Assembly: GCF_000685355.1 (NCBI RefSeq)
Contig: NZ_JHET01000012.1
Location: 34,367 to 98,366, forward strand
From: Microbacterium sp. CH12i
GTDB lineage: Bacteria; Actinomycetota; Actinomycetes; Actinomycetales; Microbacteriaceae
Reading direction: 5' to 3'
Length of the DNA: 64,000 nucleotides
Under the pieces are notes generated by a model. That model ran no database searches and was not told where the DNA came from. It was given only the letters and a program-made list of their open reading frames with translations. The translations under genes were made by a program, and so were the position numbers. Of this stretch, positions 56,910 to 64,000 are shown in pieces. How positions within the stretch are numbered: the first letter of the stretch is position 1; each line of letters begins with the position of its first letter.

Positions 56910-57224
56910 TCAGCCAGCGTTGCGGATCAGAATGCGCCACCGCTCGGGACCGCGATCCAGGTAGCGCGTGTTGAAGGCATCGCCGTGGCGAGCACTCAAC
57001 TGCGTGAGCAGCGGCACGGGGTCATGCGTGGCGGACACGATCATGCCGGCGCCGGGACGCAGCGACTCGATCGCACCGAAGATCGCGGCGTGGCGGACGG
57101 CATGCGGGATGCTCTGCACATCGAGCTCGGGGAGTTCTTCATCAGCCTCGCCACATGTGCACCCCGCAGTCGGGTTCTGATCGACGGCCTCGTCGCGTGA
57201 ACGTTGAATCTCGATGTGGCCCAT
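56910..57224 (-). CDS. DUF2249 domain protein
   Basis: 104 residues. GCTCGEADEELPELDVQSIPHAVRHAAIFGAIESLRPGAGMIVSATHDPVPLLTQL is the DUF2249 signature (beta-alpha fold, TusA-like). A CTC motif near residue 18-20 may bind metal. ATG 57224 has GGGAG five bases upstream. Divergent from the regulator/NnrS gene; DUF2249 proteins recur beside nitric-oxide and nitrite reductase genes. Confidence 0.82.
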   Translation of the reverse strand: MGHIEIQRSRDEAVDQNPTAGCTCGEADEELPELDVQSIPHAVRHAAIFGAIESLRPGAGMIVSATHDPVPLLTQLSARHGDAFNTRYLDRGPERWRILIRNAG

Positions 57225-57263
57225 GTGTGCTCCCGTCAAACGTGCATGCGGTGATCCGCCTAT

Positions 57264-57277
57264 TTAACTATAGTTAA
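57264..57277. promoter_or_regulatory. Perfect 14-bp palindrome TTAACTATAGTTAA covering both divergent -10 boxes
   Basis: Contains TATAGT on the plus strand (57269-57274) and on the minus strand (57272-57267). The plus-strand box is followed by seven bases and GTG 57282, so the HTH-NnrS mRNA would be leaderless; the minus-strand mRNA would have a 36-base leader with a ribosome site before DUF2249. Strong candidate operator of the HTH domain encoded just downstream. Confidence 0.7.
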
Positions 57278-57281
57278 CCCC

Positions 57282-59120
57282 GTGGAAAATACCAGCACGG
57301 GCGATCCTCGTCGCACGGCGTCCGGACGCCGACACTCGTCAACGCGCGAACGACTGCTCCGCGAGCTCGAGAGCCGCGCCGAAGCATCGACGGCAGAACT
57401 CGTCGACGCCACCGGTCTTCACGAGAACACCGTGCGCGGACACCTCGATCGGCTTCGCGCCGACGGATACATCCGGCGCGAACGCGAAGACGGACCAGGT
57501 CGCGGGCGGCCCGCATGGCGCTGGCGTGCTGTGTCCCCCGAGCAGCTCAGCCCCTACGCCGGACTGGCCGCCACGCTGGCATCTGCACTGGAACAGGCAT
57601 CGTCAGATCCGTTCGCTCCGGCACGCAGAGCAGGCATTTCCTGGGGCGAACAGCTCATCGCCGATCGGCCGGCATCCGATGCGCGCGGAACAGCCCAGAA
57701 CGCCACCGCACAGAACGCTGACGCCCGCGCACTCGTCGTTGAGGTTATGCGGGAACAGGGCTTCGCTCCAGAAGGTGATGGCGAAGTCGTGCGCCTTCAC
57801 ACCTGTCCGCTGCTCTCCGCGGCTGTGCACAACCCCACCGTCGTGTGTGCAGTGCACGAGGGGATGGTCGAGGGCATCGCCAGAGCCCATGGCGCTGATC
57901 TGGAAAGCAGTCTGACGCCGTTCTCTGACGACGCACGTGCCTATTGCATCTGCGTGCCTCGGCATGAAACCGGTTTCACACGGCGCGCACCGTCCTGGCG
58001 CCTCATCTGGATGCTGCCCGCGGGTGTGGCGCTCCTCGCCGGCTTAAATGCGGCACTTCTGCTGATCGGGTTGCCGGCACCGATTGACGGGTCCCGACTG
58101 CCCGAAGTGCACGGGATGCTGTTGACGATGGGCTTCGTTGGCACGGTGATCTCGTTGGAGAGAGCAACCGCCCTCCGACTCTGGTACGGGTATGCCGCAC
58201 CCGCGTTGCTCGGTCTCGGCGGCATCGCGCTCGTCGTCCCCGCAGTTCCTCTCATCGCCGCGAAAGCAATTCTTGTCGCCGGAGCTGCCGTGTTCGTCCT
58301 CGTATACATCCCGCTCTGGCGCCGCCAATATGACGCTGCGCTGCTGACACAGGTACTCGGTGCCGCGCTAGCGCTCGCCGGAACCGTGCTCTGGTTCGTG
58401 CAAGACAATATGGCGCAGGTGATCCCATGGATCATCGGGTTCGTGGTGCTCACCATCGCCGCTGAACGCGTGGAACTCGCTCGCATCACGATGGGGCCGC
58501 GGGCAGGCATCCGACTGCTCGTGCACGGCTGGGTGGTTACCGCGGCACTCACGGTAGGCATCGTGCTTCCGGACGCTGGAGCAGTGTTGCTCGGGGCCGC
58601 ACTGCTCTCGCTCACCGGATGGCTCGTGATGCATGACGTTGCCAGACGCACGATCAATTCGACCGGTGTGACGCGATACATGGCCGCGTGCATCCTTGGG
58701 GGGTATGTGTGGCTGGCGCTTGCCGGAGCGGTGCTGCTGCTCGGGCAACTCGACGCACAGCGACAATACGATGCGGTCATTCATGCGGTCTTCCTCGGCT
58801 ACACGTTCTCGATGATCATGGCGCACGCGACAACGATTCTGCCCGCGGTTCTCGGTATTGCTCTGCCATACCGCGCCGCGTTCTGGGCGCCGGCGGTGCT
58901 CCTGCACATCGCGCTAGTGGTGCGCATCTGGCTGGGGGATGGGCTGGGCATCGCATTCGCCTGGCAGCTGGGCGGTGCACTCGGTGTGCTCGCACTCTTG
59001 CTGTTCGTGCTGACCGCGCTGGCCAGTGCGATTCGTAGCAACTCGACCAAGAATGGCACTTCGACGAAAGCGGGCATCCCGACGAGAAGTAGCATCGCGA
59101 CGAGAGTTGAACTGAGATGA
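57282..59120 (+). CDS. Fusion of a SufR/NsrR-like Cys-rich HTH sensor with a 12-TM NnrS-like membrane domain
   Basis: 612 residues. Residues about 20-80 are a winged helix (STRERLLRELESRAEASTAELVDATGLHENTVRGHLDRLRADGYI) with wing GPGRGRPAWRW; residues 165-225 carry the cluster signature HTCPLLS...VVCAV and YCICV, i.e. Cys 175, 189, 222, 224 (C-X13-C-X32-C-X-C). From about residue 235 there are twelve hydrophobic helices with NnrS-type His motifs: VHGMLLTMGFVGTVISLERA and VIHAVFLGYTFSMIMAHATTILPAVLG. NnrS is a haem-copper-dependent membrane protein tied to NO stress. Both halves read in one frame with no break. It overlaps the nirK fusion gene by four bases. Confidence 0.85.
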   Translation: MENTSTGDPRRTASGRRHSSTRERLLRELESRAEASTAELVDATGLHENTVRGHLDRLRADGYIRREREDGPGRGRPAWRWRAVSPEQLSPYAGLAATLASALEQASSDPFAPARRAGISWGEQLIADRPASDARGTAQNATAQNADARALVVEVMREQGFAPEGDGEVVRLHTCPLLSAAVHNPTVVCAVHEGMVEGIARAHGADLESSLTPFSDDARAYCICVPRHETGFTRRAPSWRLIWMLPAGVALLAGLNAALLLIGLPAPIDGSRLPEVHGMLLTMGFVGTVISLERATALRLWYGYAAPALLGLGGIALVVPAVPLIAAKAILVAGAAVFVLVYIPLWRRQYDAALLTQVLGAALALAGTVLWFVQDNMAQVIPWIIGFVVLTIAAERVELARITMGPRAGIRLLVHGWVVTAALTVGIVLPDAGAVLLGAALLSLTGWLVMHDVARRTINSTGVTRYMAACILGGYVWLALAGAVLLLGQLDAQRQYDAVIHAVFLGYTFSMIMAHATTILPAVLGIALPYRAAFWAPAVLLHIALVVRIWLGDGLGIAFAWQLGGALGVLALLLFVLTALASAIRSNSTKNGTSTKAGIPTRSSIATRVELR

Positions 59121-61768
59121 GAATGTCGACAGCGCCGCAGAACGATACAACGAAGGCTCCCGCCCGGGGATTCTGGGCGGCACGCGACCTGCCGACGGCA
59201 TTCTGGTTGCTGCTCACAGTCATTGCGGTTCTCGTGCATCGCTCGCTTCCCGTGCCGAACTGGCTCATGATCCACCTGTTACTGCTTGGTGCCGTCACGC
59301 ACGCGATTCTGGTGTGGAGTCAGTACTTCTCGTTCGCGCTGTTGCGCAGTGCAGCGACCATCGCCGATCGCCGAGCGCAGAACCTGCGCCTGCTGCTGTC
59401 CAACGTCGGAGCGACCCTCGTCTTTGTTGGGGTTCCACTGGCGATCTGGCCGCTTTCCCTTGCCGGTGCGACGTCACTGATCATCGCCGTTGCCTGGCAC
59501 GGCGTGAGCCTCTACCGCAGAGCAAAACGGAGCATGCCGGGGCGCTTCGGGCGCACTATCCGGTTCTATATCGCGGCGGCCGCGATGCTTGTACTCGGTG
59601 CGGGCCTGGGGGGATGGCTCGCACGCGGAAGTGATGCGCCGAATCTTGTCCTCGCTCATGCGCTACTGAACGTACTCGGCTGGATCGGCATCGTCGTGGC
59701 AGGAACCGTCGTCACACTCTGGCCGACGATTCTGCGCACACGCGCAGATGAGGGCGCCGCGGTCGGCGCCGCACGAGCACTCCCACTACTCGCAGGAGGT
59801 GTGCTCATCGCCGCCGCCGGTGCTGCATTCAGTGTGCTTGTGGTGATCGCGCTCGGACTCGCCGCATACTTCAGTGGAATGGTCTTCATCGGTGTCTCGC
59901 TGTGGCGGGCGGCGCGCCAAGCACCTCCGCGTACATTTGCCGCGATGTCGGTGGGGATGGCGCTGCTCTGGTGGGCAGGATGCGTCGCCGTTCTGCTCGT
60001 GGGGACGATCGTTGCCAGCATCGACGGTGGCGGCATCGCGACGCTTTCGCCGCTTGTCGAACAGACAGTGCCATTCCTCGTGGCAGGGTTTGCCGCTCAG
60101 GTGCTCCCTGGTGCGCTCAGCTACCTGATCCCGGTGGTTCTCGGCGGCGGTCCGACGCCGGTTCGAGTGGGCACTGCGGCCTTCGACCGCCTCGGAGCAC
60201 TCCGGGTCGCAACCGCGAACGCCGCACTCGTGGTGTGTGCACTGCCAGTGTCGAGTCTGATGCGGGTCGCAGCATCCGTTCTATATCTCGTGGCGATGGC
60301 GTCGTTCATCGTGATCATGTTTCTCGCAATGCGCGCACAACGTCGAGCCAAAGCCGAGCATCAAACTCTCGGTGAGGCGCGTCGAGGTCCGATTGTGCCT
60401 GAGGGAGATCAGCCCGCGGGCCGCAGGGCAGGACAAGCCGTTACCGGATTGCTCGCCGTTGTGCTCACGGTCGTGGTGTGCGCGGCCGTTGATCCGCTCG
60501 CGCTCGGCTGGGGAGCTCAAGCGACCGGCGATGCGGATGCTCCGGTTCAGGTCGTGCAGGTTCACGCTGCAGATATGCGCTTCACTCCGAACCTCATCGA
60601 GGTGCCGGTGGGTACACGACTGGTCGTCGAGCTGACCAACACCGATGACGCGCAGGTGCACGATCTGGTTTTCGAGAACGGCATCGGGGGTACTCGCCTT
60701 GCGCCTGGCGCTTCGGAGCGCATCGATGTCGGTGTCATCACTGAGGATGTCGACGGATGGTGCTCGATCATCGGGCACCGTCAAATGGGCATGACACTCA
60801 CGATCGTCGCGGTGGGCACGAGCGATTCCACAAGCGCGGATGCTGGTGCCCACGATCACGCTGATATGAGCGACACCGGCGGCGCCGGCGCGATGGATAT
60901 GGACGCAATGCCGGGCGACGGTTTCCGCCCGTACGACGCATCCCTTCCGCCGCTGCCGCCCGCCGATGGCCCCACGACGCATCGGCTCACTCTCACGGTC
61001 GAAGACACTGTCACTGAGGTCGCTCCTGGCATCGAGCAGACCCTGTGGACCTACAACGGCACAGCTCCAGGTCCCACCCTGCACGGCAGGGTCGGAGACA
61101 CGTTCGAGGTAACGCTCGTCAACAGCGGCACGATGGGCCATTCGATCGACTTCCACGCGGGTGCGCTCGCGCCCGATGAGCCGATGCGCACGATTGCACC
61201 CGGCGAGAGCCTCACCTACACGTTCACTGCGACCCGGTCTGGCATCTGGATGTATCACTGCTCGACCATGCCGATGACCGCGCACATCGCCAACGGGATG
61301 TTCGGAGCCGTCGTGATCGAGCCAGACGATCTGGCGCCAGTCGAGCGCAGCTACCTACTTATTCAGAACGAGTACTACCTCGGCGGCGACGGCGGCGAGG
61401 TCGACGTCGATGCGCTGGCAGCCGAGAAACCAGACCTTGTTGTCTTCAACGGATATGCGAATCAGTACGATCACATGCCGCTTCCGGCGACGACAGGCGA
61501 GCGCGTGCGCGTATGGGTTCTGGATGCCGGACCCAACCGGGCCTCGAGCTTCCACATCGTCGGAGGTCAGTTCGACACGGTGTGGTCAGAGGGGCGCTAC
61601 CTCATCGACCACGCCGTGGACACCGGATCTCAAGCCTTGGCGCTGTTGCCAGCACAGGGCGGTTTTGTGGAGCTCGCCTTCCCTGAGGCCGGCCACTATC
61701 CCTTCGTCTCGCACGTCATGATCGATGCGGAGCGCGGAGCCCATGGCATCTTCGATGTCACAGATTGA
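59117..61768 (+). CDS. Membrane-anchored copper nitrite reductase (NirK/AniA) with N-terminal TM domain and extra cupredoxin
   Basis: 883 residues. Residues about 28-455: roughly twelve hydrophobic helices (for example IHLLLLGAVTHAILVWSQYFSFALL). Residues 474-570: type 1 cupredoxin with QVHDLVF, DGWCSI, GHRQMGM. Residues 575-605: Met/His/Asp-rich linker (DHADMSD, AMDMDAM). From about 614: NirK domains with GHSIDFHAG (type 1 and type 2 His, catalytic Asp), MYHC (type 2 His, type 1 Cys about 715), AHIANGM (type 1 His and Met), YDHMPLP (catalytic His) and SFHIVGG (type 2 His). All copper ligands are present. Reduces nitrite to NO at the outer face. Start ATG 59117 or 59123. Confidence 0.88.
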   Translation: MRMSTAPQNDTTKAPARGFWAARDLPTAFWLLLTVIAVLVHRSLPVPNWLMIHLLLLGAVTHAILVWSQYFSFALLRSAATIADRRAQNLRLLLSNVGATLVFVGVPLAIWPLSLAGATSLIIAVAWHGVSLYRRAKRSMPGRFGRTIRFYIAAAAMLVLGAGLGGWLARGSDAPNLVLAHALLNVLGWIGIVVAGTVVTLWPTILRTRADEGAAVGAARALPLLAGGVLIAAAGAAFSVLVVIALGLAAYFSGMVFIGVSLWRAARQAPPRTFAAMSVGMALLWWAGCVAVLLVGTIVASIDGGGIATLSPLVEQTVPFLVAGFAAQVLPGALSYLIPVVLGGGPTPVRVGTAAFDRLGALRVATANAALVVCALPVSSLMRVAASVLYLVAMASFIVIMFLAMRAQRRAKAEHQTLGEARRGPIVPEGDQPAGRRAGQAVTGLLAVVLTVVVCAAVDPLALGWGAQATGDADAPVQVVQVHAADMRFTPNLIEVPVGTRLVVELTNTDDAQVHDLVFENGIGGTRLAPGASERIDVGVITEDVDGWCSIIGHRQMGMTLTIVAVGTSDSTSADAGAHDHADMSDTGGAGAMDMDAMPGDGFRPYDASLPPLPPADGPTTHRLTLTVEDTVTEVAPGIEQTLWTYNGTAPGPTLHGRVGDTFEVTLVNSGTMGHSIDFHAGALAPDEPMRTIAPGESLTYTFTATRSGIWMYHCSTMPMTAHIANGMFGAVVIEPDDLAPVERSYLLIQNEYYLGGDGGEVDVDALAAEKPDLVVFNGYANQYDHMPLPATTGERVRVWVLDAGPNRASSFHIVGGQFDTVWSEGRYLIDHAVDTGSQALALLPAQGGFVELAFPEAGHYPFVSHVMIDAERGAHGIFDVTD

Positions 61769-61798
61769 CCAGACGGCCCACCGGGGCCACTCGAACGC

Positions 61799-61804
61799 TA
61801 GCGT
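61799..61804 (+). promoter_or_regulatory. -10 box TAGCGT, leaderless start of the PEP-mutase-family gene
   Basis: TAGCGT, GGAGAT and ATG at 61811. Confidence 0.5.
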
Positions 61805-61810
61805 GGAGAT

Positions 61811-62580
61811 ATGACTGCTGCAGACAAAGCCCAGACGCTTATCGCCCTCTACGACGCACCGGAGATTCTCCGCGTCGTCAATGTCTGGGATGTGATTTCT
61901 GCGAAGCTGTCGCCGACCTCCCCGAGACGAAGGCGCTCGCCACCGCAGGACATTCGATCGCCGCGGCCTTCGGCTACCCGGACGGGCAGATTCCGCGTGC
62001 GCTCATGATCGACATGATCGGGCGGATCGCGGCATCCACCGACCTTCCGGTCAGCGCCGACCTCGATGACGGTTACGACGATGCGGGGGAGACCACGCGC
62101 CTCGCCATCTCCGCAGGGATCGTCGGCGCGAACGTCGAAGACCGCCTGAAGCCCCTCGCCGAATCCGTCGCCGTCGTCGAGGCGATCATCAAGGCCGGTG
62201 AAGCCGAAGGTGTACCGTTCGTGCTCAACGCACGCACTGACGCGTTTGTTCGCGCCGGCGGTCGACCGGTCGAAGAGAGCATCGCCGACGCCATCGAGCG
62301 TGGACGCGCTTTCTTGGACGCAGGCGCTACGAGCGTCTTCATCCCCGGCATCCTGAACGCCGATGTCACCCGCCAGCTCGTCGAAGGAATCGGCGAGCGC
62401 AAGATCAGCGTGATCGGTCTGCCGGGTGCGCTCTCTGCCGCTGAATACGAGGCGCTCGGCGTCGCCCGCATCTCGTACGGCCCCATGATCCAGCGCGTTG
62501 GGCTCACCGCCGTGCAGGACGTCGCAGCCAGCCTCTACGCAGACGGCGTGATCCCCGAGAGCACACGCGCCCTCAACTGA
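61811..62580 (+). CDS. Isocitrate lyase/PEP mutase family protein, frameshifted
   Basis: About 256 residues. N-terminal frame AADKAQTLIALYDAPEILRVVNVWDVISAK, then a break near 61908 (one G missing between AAG and CTG) into AVADLPETKALATAGHSIAAAFGYPDG. Metal and substrate loop VSADLDDGYDD with the two Asp, and VNVEDRLKPL as the later Glu/Asp motif. Homologues include methylisocitrate lyase, PEP mutase and carboxyvinyl-carboxyphosphonate mutase; LIVSC-type assignment is not possible by eye. Follows the nirK gene by 42 bases but has its own promoter. Confidence 0.82.
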
Positions 62581-62596
62581 GGTCGCTGGGGGTCAC

Positions 62597-62602
62597 TAGA
62601 CT
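62597..62602 (+). promoter_or_regulatory. -10 box TAGACT, leaderless start of proS
   Basis: TAGACT, TGAGTC and GTG at 62609. Confidence 0.5.
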
Positions 62603-62608
62603 TGAGTC

Positions 62609-64000
62609 GTGGTCACTCGTCTCTCGAAATTCTTCCTCCGCACGCTCCGTGAAGACCCCGCCGAGGCGGAGGTCACCAGTCACAAGTTGCTTTTGCGCGC
62701 CGGCTACATCCGACGCCAGGCTTCCGGCATCTTCGCCTGGTTGCCGCTCGGCCTTCGTGTGAAAGCGAAGATTGAGACGGTCATCCGCGACGAAATGGCG
62801 AATGCGGGTGCTCAAGAAGTGCACTTCCCGGCTCTGATGCCGCGTGAGGCATATGAGGCGACAGGCCGCTGGGACGAATACGGCGATCTGCTGTTCCGCC
62901 TGCAAGACCGCAAGGGCGGCGACTACCTGCTTGCCCCGACTCACGAAGAAGCCTTCACGCTGCTCGTCAAAGACCTGTACTCGTCCTACAAAGATCTGCC
63001 GCTGTCGCTCTACCAGATCCAGGACAAGTACCGTGATGAGGCTCGGCCCCGTGCCGGGCTGCTCCGCGGGCGCGAGTTCACGATGAAAGATGCCTACTCC
63101 TTCGACGTCTCTGACGAAGGTCTTGAGGCGTCGTATATGGCGCAGCGCGATGCTTACGAGCGTATTTTCCAGCGCCTCGGCCTCGAGTACGTCATCGTGC
63201 AGGCGGATGCTGGTGCGATGGGCGGATCGCGCAGTGAAGAGTTCCTTCACCCGACCCCCGTCGGTGAAGACACCTTCGTTCGCAACGACTCCGGCTACGC
63301 CGCAAACGTCGAAGCGTTTACGACCGCTGTGCCCGACACGGTGCCGTTCGGCGATGCCCCAGAGGCCACGATCTTCGACTCGCCGAACACACCGACGATC
63401 GACACGCTCGTCGCGCACTCCAACGCCGTGCTCGATGGCGAATACACCGCCGCCGACACTCTGAAGAACGTCGTGCTGGCGCTCACGCACCTCGATGGCA
63501 CACGCGAGCTCGTTGTCGTCGGCATCCCCGGTGACCGCGAGGTCGACGAGAAGCGTGCCGAAGTCGCCTTCGCGCCCGCCGAGGTCTCGACCGCGAACGA
63601 CGACGACTTCGAGAACAACCCGCTGCTCGTCAAAGGCTATATCGGACCCTGGTCAACCACCGGTGCTGTGCTGGGTGAAGAGTCGGCCACGGGCATCCGT
63701 TACCTCGTCGACCCTCGTGTCTCCGAAGGCACGTCGTGGATCACAGGTGCGAACGTCGACCAGAAGCATGCGTACAGTGTCGTCGCGGGTCGGGATTTCA
63801 CCGCCGATGGCATCATCGAGATCGCAAACGTGCGTGATGGCGACCCGGCACCCGATGGATCAGGGCCGGTGTCGCTTGCTCGCGGCATGGAGATCGGTCA
63901 CGTCTTCCAGCTCGGCCGCAAATACGCCGAAGCTCTAGGGCTCAAGGTCCTCAACGAGAACGGAAAGCTCGTCACGGTCACGATGGGCTCCTACGGCATC
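62609..64000 (+). CDS. proS: Prolyl-tRNA synthetase, cut by the right window edge
   Basis: 464 codons to the window end with no stop. Class II synthetase: motif 1 near [24 protein letters not shown] loop [10 protein letters not shown], motif 2 [26 protein letters not shown]. Then the bacterial INS editing domain from about residue 225 to 400 ([23 protein letters not shown]-like KGYIGP), and the return to the catalytic domain at [15 protein letters not shown]. Charges proline. The anticodon domain lies outside. Start GTG 62609 chosen by the -10 position. Confidence 0.95.
   Translation, partial: MVTRLSKFFLRTLREDPAEAEVTSHKLLLRAGYIRRQASGIFAWLPLGLRVKAKIETVIRDEMANAGAQEVHFPALMPREAYEATGRWDEYGDLLFRLQDRKGGDYLLAPTHEEAFTLLVKDLYSSYKDLPLSLYQIQDKYRDEARPRAGLLRGREFTMKDAYSFDVSDEGLEASYMAQRDAYERIFQRLGLEYVIVQADAGAMGGSRSEEFLHPTPVGEDTFVRNDSGYAANVEAFTTAVPDTVPFGDAPEATIFDSPNTPTIDTLVAHSNAVLDGEYTAADTLKNVVLALTHLDGTRELVVVGIPGDREVDEKRAEVAFAPAEVSTANDDDFENNPLLVKGYIGPWSTTGAVLGEESATGIRYLVDPRVSEGTSWITGANVDQKHAYSVVAGRDFTADGIIEIANVRDGDPAPDGSGPVSLARGMEIGHVFQLGRKYAEALGLKVLNENGKLVTVTMGSYGI

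Overview
The window is a 64 kb stretch of high-GC actinobacterial chromosome. Gene content and protein sequences point to a member of the Microbacteriaceae close to Microbacterium: argS-lysA-hom-thrB-rho-prfA, prmC-tsaC-wecA-atpI-atpBEFHAGDC, and a dxr/rip/ispG neighbourhood. There is no prophage, insertion sequence or CRISPR array. One tRNA (Arg, CCG) is present.

Layout. 1-5.9 kb: an accessory catabolic island on the minus strand, with a TauABC/NMT1-type ABC importer, an acyl-CoA ligase, a MaoC hydratase and a divergent MarR regulator. 6-31 kb: a conserved housekeeping core of an SGNH hydrolase, argS, lysA, hom, thrB, rho, prfA, cysE/cysK, prmC, tsaC, wecA and the complete F-type ATP synthase. 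30-38 kb: YaaA, a DUF5684-like membrane protein, a PP2C phosphatase, an EccC/FtsK-like ATPase, ald, an asparaginase and an OsmC protein. 38-49 kb: plsC, an FKBP lipoprotein, dxr, a MurE-like ligase, ycnI with a membrane partner, rip, an attenuator-controlled fused anthranilate synthase and ispG. 49-55 kb: an AlaX-like editing protein, NUDIX plus a Fe-S HTH regulator, divergent from a pterin-type operon (folE, FAD reductase, folP2-like, ribD-like). 55-62 kb: RNase II, then a copper nitrite reductase module. 61.8-64 kb: a PEP-mutase-family enzyme and the start of proS.

Most interesting parts. (a) The copper/NO module at 56.4-61.8 kb: a cupredoxin lipoprotein, a DUF2249 protein, a one-piece fusion of a Cys-rich helix-turn-helix sensor to a 12-TM NnrS-like domain, and a membrane-anchored NirK that also carries its own cupredoxin domain. 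The divergent promoters of this module lie inside a perfect 14-bp palindrome. (b) A complete tryptophan attenuator (leader peptide with two adjacent Trp codons, segments 1:2, 2:3, 3:4 and a T9 terminator) whose leader peptide is itself predicted to be leaderless. (c) A pterin-like operon facing a SufR-like Fe-S regulator and a NUDIX gene. (d) A TANNNT-N6-RTG arrangement before at least twelve genes, i.e. widespread leaderless initiation. (e) Short tandem repeats that contain the stop codon of cysE and of ald.

Sequence quality. Ten genes, including the essential atpG, atpD and dxr, carry frame breaks that are almost all one-base losses next to short runs. I read these as assembly or sequencing errors, not real pseudogenes, and annotate the full spans.
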